NCBI GenBank assembly: GCA_043718245.1
Contig: JAYSWB010000003.1
Coordinates: 1-27,283 of the forward strand
DNA from: JBAXAB01 sp043718245
GTDB lineage: Bacteria > Patescibacteriota > Minisyncoccia > Phycocordibacterales > CAIZLB01
Reading direction: 5' to 3'
Length of the DNA stretch: 27,283 nucleotides
The first letter of the stretch is position 1. Each line of letters starts with the position of its first letter. The notes under the pieces were generated by a model, which saw only the letters and a list, made by a program, of their open reading frames with translations, was not told where the DNA came from and made no database searches. Position numbers and translations under genes: made by a program. Of the stretch, positions 1-6,685 are shown piece after piece.

Positions 1-1
1 T

Positions 2-853
2 AAGAGTGATGGGAAGGGGAAGATACAGAATGCATTGTGGGGATTGTTACTTGCTTTAACTACATGGCTCATACTTGAGACCATTAACCCTGCTCTTACT
101 AAGTGTACGATTGATGCGGGGGAGGTGCAGTTGAGTGCGCTCGCAGCCGGAGGAACTCAATCTGGTACGAGTGGGGCATTGGGAGGGGGTGTTATGGGGC
201 TCGGGCTTACAGCCGCGGGCAATGCCCTCAGTGCCGCTGGTACGCAATCTAAGAGCGCTAAAGAAATAGAAGATGAGTACAACCAAGCATACGCACAATG
301 GACAGATGAAGATGATAGGCTTTTAGCGGAGGATCCAAATAACGCAGGGCTACTTGAAAAATGGAATGGGATTCAATTTCAAATTGATAGTCTGAATAAT
401 ACTTACGCAAAAGCATCACCTTCTGGTGGAAGTGGTAGCTCTGGAACTGCTAATCAAAAAATATTGACTCAAATTGCAAATGGAGACTGCTCACACAGCG
501 CACATTGTTTTTCATCGGCTGAAGACTTAGCCACCAATGCTGGGGTTAAATACAGTTCTGTGTATCAAAATGATAATTATGTCGTCGGAGGCAAGACATT
601 GAAAAGTTTTGGGTCAGAAAGAATGCCTACCGCGGGTGAAATGGTTGATGTGTACACGGGGGGGGCTAAGAAATCCGGATATCCTTTTCATACTGTAATA
701 CTTGATCATTACAACTCGAGTGGACAAGCTGTTGTGTGGGATTGGGAAAACAACAAAAAAACAGGCCTAAGAACAATGGATTTTACTTTGGATGACTCTA
801 AAGCTACAACAAAAGGTTATATCGGAAGAATTTATGTACCTTCGAATAAGTAA
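2..853 (+). CDS. Partial membrane/secreted protein with TrbC/VirB2-like TM motif (5' end cut by window)
   Basis: The reading frame is open to the left edge, so the true start is outside the window; the TTG at 35 is only the first possible internal start. The visible N-terminus reads GKGKIQNALWGLLLALTTWL followed by ILETINPAL. This is a transmembrane segment of the kind found at the end of TrbC/VirB2 pilin-like domains in Patescibacteria. A low-complexity Gly/Ala/Ser stretch follows, then a charged helix (about residues 75-110 from the TTG), then a globular C-terminal domain of about 130 residues with Cys, His and Trp (GDCSHSAHC, FHTVILDHY, VVWDWENN). I do not recognise that C-terminal domain. 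Its order of motifs would suit an extracellular enzyme or adhesin, but no catalytic signature is certain. It is followed on the same strand by a second membrane-anchored protein with its own promoter. Confidence 0.75.
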   Translation, partial: KSDGKGKIQNALWGLLLALTTWLILETINPALTKCTIDAGEVQLSALAAGGTQSGTSGALGGGVMGLGLTAAGNALSAAGTQSKSAKEIEDEYNQAYAQWTDEDDRLLAEDPNNAGLLEKWNGIQFQIDSLNNTYAKASPSGGSGSSGTANQKILTQIANGDCSHSAHCFSSAEDLATNAGVKYSSVYQNDNYVVGGKTLKSFGSERMPTAGEMVDVYTGGAKKSGYPFHTVILDHYNSSGQAVVWDWENNKKTGLRTMDFTLDDSKATTKGYIGRIYVPSNK

Positions 854-921
854 GCTCTACTTACACAAACCCCTCCTCCACAGAAATAAAAAAACTATTT
901 ATTTTGATTTTCAATTAATGC

Positions 922-927
922 TATAAT
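922..927 (+). promoter_or_regulatory. Extended -10 box for the gene at 935
   Basis: TGCTATAAT is a perfect extended -10. It ends seven bases before the ATG at 935, which puts the predicted transcription start at or next to the start codon. The -35 region (TATTTT-like) is weak, as is usual with a TGn extension. Confidence 0.65.
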
Positions 928-934
928 ACCTCCA

Positions 935-2341
935 ATGTCAGGATCGAAACTTGTCTTTGCAATATTTCTAATAATTACCCTCTCCGTCGGTGGTCTTTTA
1001 GGTTTTTATTTCTACCTAAACAGAACTACCACTTTAGACCAAAGCCCCGTCGAAAGAACAGCCCCTGCATTTTCTGGTTTTGACCAAGTGACATTGGACA
1101 ACACACAAAACAATAGACCCGCAGTTGATTTAGGATCATACTCTGACACGTCTACAACGACCGCAACCACAACCGCCGCCGCAACAAGCACTGTTGTTAA
1201 TACTGAAGAATTACTTAGACTCATCTCTGCACAGCCTGTGGCTGGTCATGACTATATTGTCCGAGATGTAGATATTTCAACCACTAGCACCCCAACAGGA
1301 ACTTCAACCCAAGAAATCCAGAGGGCCTTACGAAATAGAAAAATCGTACAAATTGAATTTATCCGCTACATATTGCGGGCCACTGGAAATATTTTTGAAA
1401 CAGGAACAAGCTCAACCTCGACAAATGATCGCATAACAAACAAAACCATACCAAAACTACATGAAGCCTTCTTTAATAGTAGGGGAGATGGGGTAATTAT
1501 TAGAAACGTACTTGGAAATGATGGTGTCCAGACAAGGTATTTATCCCTGAAGCCAGACCCGGCCTTGGGCACTTCTACAATACAAAATGTTTCGAGCACT
1601 GATTTACTTGTAAATATTACCCAACTAGCTCTTTCGCCTGATAAAGCAAAACTTTTTTCTATAAGAGACTTTGGGCCAACCGGTACCATTTCGAATCTGG
1701 ACGGTGCTGCTAAGGTAACCTTGTTTGAATCTACTTTTAAGGAGTGGCTTCTACAGTGGGTTACAACAAACACAATACTTCTAAATACAAAGCCTTCTGG
1801 CCTGACGAGTGGGTATTTGTATTCTATTGACGCTAAAACAGGCACTATTACAAAAGTTTTAGGTGGCATTCTGGGTTTGACATCCCTCGCTTCAAAAGAT
1901 GGTCAAAGGGTGCTGTACAGCGCCACAGGCAATAACAAGCTTGAATTAAACTCATACACTTTAAAAGACACCTCTAATTGGACCCTCCCAGCCGAAACCC
2001 TTCCTGAAAAGTGTGTTTGGGGAAACAAATATACAAAAGTAATCTACTGTGCAGTCCCAAAAAACGTTCCTCGAGCCAACGTTTACCCAGACGACTGGTA
2101 TCTTGGTCTGATTCATTTTAATGACTTTATTTGGAGGATGAACCTAGAAACAGGGGAAAATAAAATAATCGTAGACCCTGAAAAACAAACCACTATCCCA
2201 CTTGATATTATAAACATGAAACTTAGTAAGAATGATGACTACCTAACATTCGAGGATAAAAGCACGTTGTCTTTGTGGGGAATAAAACTAAATTCACCTA
2301 TTCCTGCTGCTGCCCCTATCGCTACAACCACTAGGAGATAA
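935..2341 (+). CDS. Membrane-anchored hypothetical protein, possible beta-propeller ectodomain
   Basis: This 468-residue protein has one N-terminal membrane anchor (about residues 6-28) and no obvious cleavage site, so it probably stays attached to the membrane with its body outside. A Ser/Thr/Ala-rich linker (about 70-90) separates the anchor from the rest. The body contains repeated short strands with turns such as LALSPDKAKLFSI, LASKDGQRVLYSA and MKLSKNDDYLTFE, spaced like blades of a WD40/TolB-type propeller. I infer the fold only from this rhythm. The C-terminus is again Pro/Ala/Thr rich. The gene ends inside the 3' end of yidC, with which it converges by 11 bases. Function is unknown. 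The start is supported by the extended -10 directly upstream. Confidence 0.8.
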   Translation: MSGSKLVFAIFLIITLSVGGLLGFYFYLNRTTTLDQSPVERTAPAFSGFDQVTLDNTQNNRPAVDLGSYSDTSTTTATTTAAATSTVVNTEELLRLISAQPVAGHDYIVRDVDISTTSTPTGTSTQEIQRALRNRKIVQIEFIRYILRATGNIFETGTSSTSTNDRITNKTIPKLHEAFFNSRGDGVIIRNVLGNDGVQTRYLSLKPDPALGTSTIQNVSSTDLLVNITQLALSPDKAKLFSIRDFGPTGTISNLDGAAKVTLFESTFKEWLLQWVTTNTILLNTKPSGLTSGYLYSIDAKTGTITKVLGGILGLTSLASKDGQRVLYSATGNNKLELNSYTLKDTSNWTLPAETLPEKCVWGNKYTKVIYCAVPKNVPRANVYPDDWYLGLIHFNDFIWRMNLETGENKIIVDPEKQTTIPLDIINMKLSKNDDYLTFEDKSTLSLWGIKLNSPIPAAAPIATTTRR

Positions 2342-3077
2342 ACACTTCTGTAGGTTTCTTGATAGTCCTTCTAAAATATAATTCCTGTGCAATTGCAAAA
2401 AGGTTGCTCGTGATCCAGTAAATTGAAACCAAACTTGGTAGGGAGTAGGCGATAACAGCCACAAACACCGGTAGGACGTACTTCATCTGAGTATTCATAC
2501 TGCGGGCCATGTTTTGTCCAAAATCTTTTGGATCTATCACTTTGTTCTTGTCATGAGGAGGAAGAATCAGTCTTGTTTGAACATACTGAGAAATACCAAC
2601 TAAAAGAGCCATGAATACTGAATATTTTAAAGCCAAATCAACCAAACCAAGAAATAGTGTGTTGATAACGGCTGGGACGGCAACTCCTGCATACAAAATT
2701 GCAGTATTAACAACATGAATGTCGCCTGAATAGAAAACTTTATATAAAGCAATAATAATCGGAAGTTGAAGCAACAACAAAAACAAGCCTGAAAAAGGGT
2801 TCAAACCGTTCTTTCTATAGAAGGCGAGAAGGTGTTGTGACATTTCCTGCTTGTTACTTTTGTATTTTTCCTGCAAAGCCTTCAATTCAGGGTCCAGTTG
2901 CTTCATTTTTATCTGTGTAACCACACTTTTCTTAGAAAGAGGGAAGAGGACCACTTTTACAACAAGAGTGAGGATAATAACAGCCAAACCAACATCGTTT
3001 CCTGGTAAAACCCCAATAAGGTAAACCATTGCATTGTATAAAGGTTCGTATAGGTATGTGTTGAATATATATGACAT
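2331..3077 (-). CDS. yidC: YidC/Oxa1/Alb3 membrane protein insertase
   Basis: This inserts proteins into the cytoplasmic membrane, alone or with SecYEG. The 248-residue protein matches the short YidC form without the large periplasmic domain of Proteobacteria. An N-terminal amphipathic start leads into a TM with GLAVIILTLVVKVVLFPLSK, which carries the membrane-buried part of the hydrophilic groove. A charged cytoplasmic hairpin (MKQLDPELKALQEKYK) follows, then TMs around FSGLFLLLLQLPIIIALYKV and the C-terminal pair ending with YWITSNLFAIAQE. It lies in the conserved order rpmH-rnpA-yidC, with only three bases between the rnpA stop and its ATG. A TATACT sequence seven bases before the ATG, inside the end of rnpA, could give it a separate leaderless transcript. 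Confidence 0.95.
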   Translation of the reverse strand: MSYIFNTYLYEPLYNAMVYLIGVLPGNDVGLAVIILTLVVKVVLFPLSKKSVVTQIKMKQLDPELKALQEKYKSNKQEMSQHLLAFYRKNGLNPFSGLFLLLLQLPIIIALYKVFYSGDIHVVNTAILYAGVAVPAVINTLFLGLVDLALKYSVFMALLVGISQYVQTRLILPPHDKNKVIDPKDFGQNMARSMNTQMKYVLPVFVAVIAYSLPSLVSIYWITSNLFAIAQELYFRRTIKKPTEVFIS

Positions 3078-3080
3078 GGG

Positions 3081-3413
3081 CTATAGTATACCGCCTTTTA
3101 CAAAAATCTGCTCTATTTCAGACGAAAGATCCTTAATATTTACAGTTAATGCTTTTCTATTAGCAACAATTGCTATTAAAAATGAATTTTTTGTGAAGTT
3201 TTTATGAAGAATGGCGGAATAAATCCTTCGTCGGACTTTATTTCTTTCAACCGCAGTCTGAAAGGCTTTTTTAGGAGCGATAGCAGAAATTTTAACTCCA
3301 GGGGTGTTATTTTGTAGAATCTTTACCAAGAAAAAATCGCCAAAAACAGACCGCCCTTTAGACATAACCTCCTCAACTTCACCAGAATTCAATCTATGTG
3401 ATTTTGGTAACAT
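3081..3413 (-). CDS. rnpA: Ribonuclease P protein component
   Basis: RnpA is the protein subunit that helps the RNase P RNA bind pre-tRNA and remove the 5' leader. At 110 residues it has the normal family length. The N-terminus MLPKSHRLNSGEVEEV is the usual start (LpxxxRLxxxxEFxxV), and the central RNKVRRRIYSAI is the RNR signature helix that binds RNA. It sits twelve bases after the rpmH stop, and AAGGG in that gap could serve as a ribosome-binding site, one of few in the window. rpmH-rnpA-yidC is one of the most conserved bacterial gene orders. The RNase P RNA gene itself was not found in this window. Confidence 0.95.
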   Translation of the reverse strand: MLPKSHRLNSGEVEEVMSKGRSVFGDFFLVKILQNNTPGVKISAIAPKKAFQTAVERNKVRRRIYSAILHKNFTKNSFLIAIVANRKALTVNIKDLSSEIEQIFVKGGIL

Positions 3414-3425
3414 TATAAAAAACCC

Positions 3426-3560
3426 TTATACTGAAAGCTTTTTTCGGCCTTTTCGGCGTCGAGCCAAGAGAACCCTCTTTCCGCCATGAGTCTTTGACCT
3501 CACAAGAAAACCGTGAGTTGTTGCTCTTTTTCTTTTTGATGGATTATATGTTTGTGACAT
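3426..3560 (-). CDS. rpmH: 50S ribosomal protein bL34
   Basis: This 44-residue gene was found by reading the reverse strand between rnpA and dnaA. It begins MSQTYNPSKRKRATTHGFLV, continues with RSKTHGGKRVLLARRRKGRK and ends KLSV. That matches the whole bL34 pattern (T.QPS.RKR...HGF..R..T..GR.VL..RR.KGRK.L.V). The protein is a small, highly basic part of the large subunit that binds 23S rRNA. It is the first gene of the leftward rpmH-rnpA-yidC operon. The start is fixed by homology and by the promoter eight bases upstream. A longer dnaA reading frame overlaps it on the other strand, but that extension is not real (see dnaA). Confidence 0.95.
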   Translation of the reverse strand: MSQTYNPSKRKRATTHGFLVRSKTHGGKRVLLARRRKGRKKLSV

Positions 3561-3568
3561 GTGGAGAG

Positions 3569-3596
3569 AGTATATACTATTTTAAGAATTTGGCAA
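3569..3596 (-). promoter_or_regulatory. rpmH operon promoter
   Basis: On the reverse strand, TTGCCA (3591-3596) and TATACT (3569-3574) are separated by 16 bases. The -10 ends eight bases before the rpmH ATG, so the mRNA should be leaderless or have one or two leader bases. Confidence 0.6.
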
Positions 3597-3636
3597 AACA
3601 ATACTGGTTTTTCGAGTTGTCCCCTCTTTCCACAAC

Positions 3637-3645
3637 TTATCAACA
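3637..3645 (+). promoter_or_regulatory. DnaA-box-like site upstream of dnaA
   Basis: TTATCAACA differs at one position from the consensus TTATCCACA. It lies between the divergent rpmH and dnaA promoters, where DnaA autoregulation is common. A looser TTTCCACAA is directly upstream. Confidence 0.45.
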
Positions 3646-3666
3646 TGTTTATAAACTTTGCACAAG

Positions 3667-3694
3667 TTCACAAGTGTTGGCGACCAGTTATAAT
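3667..3694 (+). promoter_or_regulatory. dnaA promoter
   Basis: TTCACA (3667-3672), a 16-base spacer and TATAAT (3689-3694) form a good promoter whose -10 ends nine bases before the ATG at 3704. It supports the short start of dnaA. Confidence 0.6.
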
Positions 3695-3703
3695 GTCTTC
3701 ACT

Positions 3704-5035
3704 ATGAACACACAGAAAATTTGGGATACGGCTTTGGTTCAAATAGAACTTGAAGTTTCTCGCCCAAATTTTACGACTTGGTTCAAAGATACTTTTATAT
3801 CAAAAATTGAGGACGGAATGGTTTTTTTGGGGGTACCGAACACTTTTGTTAAGGATTGGCTACAAACCAAGTACCATAAGGTTATTTTAGAATCATTAAG
3901 AAAGATAGAAGAGAGTATACGATCTTTAGACTACGCCGTTGGCCAAGTTGAGAAGAAAAAATCAGAAAAAACCCTACAATCTGGGCCCACAAAAGAACTC
4001 CCCCTTGATGTAACCCCAATAAATCCTGAAGACAACATAAACCCTCGTTACACCTTCGAGACATTTGTGGTTGGACCATTCAATGAATTGGCTCACGCCG
4101 CTTCACAGGCGATCATAAAGAAGCCTGTGGCTTATAACCCTCTCTTTTTTCATGGAAACACAGGACTAGGAAAGACACATCTTATGCAGGCGGTGGGGAA
4201 TTACTTTAAAATTCACAATAAAGAAAAGAGAATTCATTATGTAACCTCTGAAAAATTCACAATTGATTACATAAACTCCGTCCAAGCCAATAAAGTCAAC
4301 AACTTCAAGGAAAAGTACCGAAAATATGACGTTTTAATCATGGATGATATTCAATTTTTATCTAACAGAGAGAAGACCCAAGAAGAATTGTTCCACTTGT
4401 TCAATTATCTCTATGATAGCAACAAACAAATTATCTTTTCTTCAGATGTACATCCAAATTACCTCCAAAACCTAGACGACCGTTTAAAATCAAGGTTTTT
4501 ACAGGGTATGATCATCGACATTTCACCCGTCGACCAAGAATCTCGCATAGCGATCTTGCAGTCCAAGGCACTTCATAACAACTTTAACCTAACCTCCGAG
4601 ATTGCCGACTTCCTTGCAAACAATGTACATGGCAGTATTCGTGAACTGGAAGGAATCCTCAACACCATTATGTGCCAAGCACAGCTTAAAAATAGGGATT
4701 TAACCCTAATGGAGGTAAAAAACCTTACCAAAAATACCTCAAAGCCTCAAAAAAACGTCTCTGCAAAGGACGTTATCAAGGCTGTCTCTGCTTTTTACAA
4801 CATAGAAGAGGAGATTATCTACAGTAAAACCCGCCGACAGGAGGTTGTTAAGCCTCGCCAGGTCGCAATGTACCTCCTAAGGGAAGAGTTCAACCACTCT
4901 TTCCCATCAATTGGTCAGAAAATGGGGGGAAGAGACCACACAACCATCATTCACTCTTGTGAAAAGATACGAAATGAGCTTAAAAACAACAGCGAATTGT
5001 TGGGCGAGTTGAATCAAATTAAAGCTTTGATTTAA
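3704..5035 (+). CDS. dnaA: Chromosomal replication initiator DnaA
   Basis: DnaA binds DnaA boxes at oriC and opens the origin. From the ATG at 3704 the protein has 443 residues. Domain I is about 1-75 (MNTQKIWDTALVQIELEVSR, then PNFTTWF). A short linker follows. The AAA+ core has Walker A GNTGLGKT (151-158) and Walker B LIMDD (211-215). Domain IV ends with the DNA-binding signature GGRDHTTIIHSC (408-419). The frame is open 70 codons further upstream, but that part has no DnaA similarity, overlaps rpmH and lies upstream of the promoter, so I rejected it. The gene is followed by the probable origin and dnaN. Regulation by DnaA itself is possible through the box at 3637. Confidence 0.97.
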   Translation: MNTQKIWDTALVQIELEVSRPNFTTWFKDTFISKIEDGMVFLGVPNTFVKDWLQTKYHKVILESLRKIEESIRSLDYAVGQVEKKKSEKTLQSGPTKELPLDVTPINPEDNINPRYTFETFVVGPFNELAHAASQAIIKKPVAYNPLFFHGNTGLGKTHLMQAVGNYFKIHNKEKRIHYVTSEKFTIDYINSVQANKVNNFKEKYRKYDVLIMDDIQFLSNREKTQEELFHLFNYLYDSNKQIIFSSDVHPNYLQNLDDRLKSRFLQGMIIDISPVDQESRIAILQSKALHNNFNLTSEIADFLANNVHGSIRELEGILNTIMCQAQLKNRDLTLMEVKNLTKNTSKPQKNVSAKDVIKAVSAFYNIEEEIIYSKTRRQEVVKPRQVAMYLLREEFNHSFPSIGQKMGGRDHTTIIHSCEKIRNELKNNSELLGELNQIKALI

Positions 5036-5327
5036 ACTGTTTAAAACCCTGTGTATTACAGGTGGAAAAGTATAGGGAAAACTCGGTATAAATTCATAAT
5101 AATTTAAGGTCAGGTTGTGTATAATAAATGAGTTGTCCACATAAAATATTTTTTATTAAAACTTATTTTATTTCATTAACAAGTTATACAAAGTTTTATT
5201 GGTAGAAAAAGGCAATTAAACCAACAAAATAGAACTTCGTTTTAGTTTATCCACATATCAACAGGACTAGTAAGGCTCTCGGTTTTGAAAAAGATAGAAA
5301 TAAAAAATAATAATACACACCAAGAAA
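5036..5327. other. Probable replication origin (oriC) between dnaA and dnaN
   Basis: This 292-base gap contains several DnaA-box-like 9-mers: TTATCCACA (perfect, 5247-5255), TTATACACA on the reverse strand (5116-5124), TTGTCCACA (5133-5141), TTATACAAA (5184-5192) and ATATCAACA (5255-5263). Between 5141 and 5220 the DNA is almost entirely A+T, a candidate unwinding element. Position next to dnaA and dnaN is the usual place of oriC. Strand-skew data would be needed for proof. Confidence 0.65.
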
Positions 5328-6431
5328 ATGAAAATTGAATCTGTAAAAGAAAAGTTAGCGGCCGCAATCGCAAAAGCAGAAAAAGTTACCGGAAGGAACA
5401 CTTCCTTGCCGATTTTGAAATGTGTAATGATTGAAACCGGAGATAATAATATTACAGTCAAGGCTACCAATCTCGATCTGGGAATAGAAATTCAAATTCC
5501 TGTAAAAGTAACCGAAAAAGGTAAGGTTTCTATACCTGGAAATATCCTTAACGGATTTTTGTCCAACGTTGGTAATGAAAAATCAATCACTTTGGAAACC
5601 ATAGATAACAATCTCCACGTGTCTACTTCAAAAAACAGCACTATTATAAAAAGCCTCTCTTCTGATGAGTTTCCAAGCATTCCAAGAATTGAGTCCCCAA
5701 CAGGATTCAACATAACCTCAGAAGACTTTATAGAGGGTTTAAGGAGTGTTTCCTACAGCTCTGCCACCTCAACTATCAAACCAGAATTATCTAGTGTTAA
5801 AATCTACACAGAGGACGATTTTATTATTTTTGTCGCTACTGACGGTTTTCGTTTGGCGGAAAAGAAAGTAAAAACAAAAAGTAAACTAGATTTTCCAGCT
5901 GTTTTGCTTCCAATCAAGAATGTGGCCGAGATAATTAGAATTATAGAGGGGGTGAATACAGAAATTTCTGTTCTTATTGATAAAAACCAGATGGCTATTG
6001 TGATAGATGATGGACTATATCTGGTTTCCCGCACAACAGAGGGTAATTTCCCCAATTATAAAGCCATTTTCCCAAAGGAAATCGTTTCAGAAGTAACCAT
6101 TTTAAAACAAGACCTTATAAACAGTTTAAAAATTAGCACTATTTTTACAGACACGTTTAACCACGTAAAGTTGACGGTGCACCCTAAAGAAAAAAAGATG
6201 GAAATTGTCTCAAAAAATAATGATATTGGGGAAAACTCATCCCTTATACCCGCCACAATAAAAGGGGAGGGTCTTAGTTTGAATTTTAACTTTAGGTATA
6301 TCAGTGATGCTTTAAATTCTTTAAAAACAGACAGTTTGGTGTTTATGTTTAGTGGTGCAAGTACACCTCTTTTGATAAAAAGCCTAAATGACAACACCTT
6401 CTCTTATGTAGTAATGCCAATGAATAGATGA
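5328..6431 (+). CDS. dnaN: DNA polymerase III subunit beta (sliding clamp)
   Basis: The beta clamp forms a ring around DNA and tethers the replicase and repair enzymes. The 367-residue length and full-length similarity fit the family. The N-terminal domain contains RNTSLPILKCVMIE and NLDLGIEIQIPV, the middle domain has DEFPSIPRIE and ATDGFRLAEKK, and the C-terminus ends with VVMPMNR, the usual PMR-type ending that lies by the hydrophobic cleft. It follows dnaA across the probable origin. Its stop codon overlaps the start of the next gene (ATGA), which implies translational coupling. No Shine-Dalgarno site or clear -10 was found next to its ATG. Confidence 0.97.
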   Translation: MKIESVKEKLAAAIAKAEKVTGRNTSLPILKCVMIETGDNNITVKATNLDLGIEIQIPVKVTEKGKVSIPGNILNGFLSNVGNEKSITLETIDNNLHVSTSKNSTIIKSLSSDEFPSIPRIESPTGFNITSEDFIEGLRSVSYSSATSTIKPELSSVKIYTEDDFIIFVATDGFRLAEKKVKTKSKLDFPAVLLPIKNVAEIIRIIEGVNTEISVLIDKNQMAIVIDDGLYLVSRTTEGNFPNYKAIFPKEIVSEVTILKQDLINSLKISTIFTDTFNHVKLTVHPKEKKMEIVSKNNDIGENSSLIPATIKGEGLSLNFNFRYISDALNSLKTDSLVFMFSGASTPLLIKSLNDNTFSYVVMPMNR

Positions 6432-6685
6432 TGAAAGATATAAGCGAACTAATCTCCAAACTAACAGGAATCAAGGATCCAAAAGAAAACAAAGATATTG
6501 TTATAAAAATAATGAAAGATGTCTGTGGAATAGAAATAAGTCCAAAAAACATAGATTTTTCAGGAGAATCCTTGAAACTTAACATCTCCGGTCCAGAAAA
6601 AAACGCAATATTTATGTCTCAGCAAAAAATTCTAGCCCTGTTACAAGAGAGGATAACCGACCGTAAAGTCACAAGAATTAATTAG
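6428..6685 (+). CDS. Small DciA/DUF721-like protein, possible helicase loader
   Basis: This 85-residue protein overlaps the dnaN stop by four bases; a second ATG three bases on (6431) is equally possible. The C-terminal half (GESLKLNISGPEKNAIFMSQ, then QKILALLQERITDRKVTRIN) follows the pattern of the DciA/DUF721 KH-like domain: a strand with a hydrophobic V.V.S. pattern, a helix, LL..LN, and a final V..I. strand. DciA helps load the replicative helicase DnaB in bacteria that lack DnaC or DnaI. The position right after dnaA and dnaN fits such a role. The similarity is weak and short, so the function is an inference. It converges with the penicillin-binding protein gene and overlaps it by eight bases. 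Confidence 0.55.
   Translation: MMKDISELISKLTGIKDPKENKDIVIKIMKDVCGIEISPKNIDFSGESLKLNISGPEKNAIFMSQQKILALLQERITDRKVTRIN

Noticed and set aside
3494..3703. 70-codon upstream extension of the dnaA frame
   Set aside because: It overlaps rpmH on the other strand, has no DnaA similarity and lies upstream of the dnaA -10 box.
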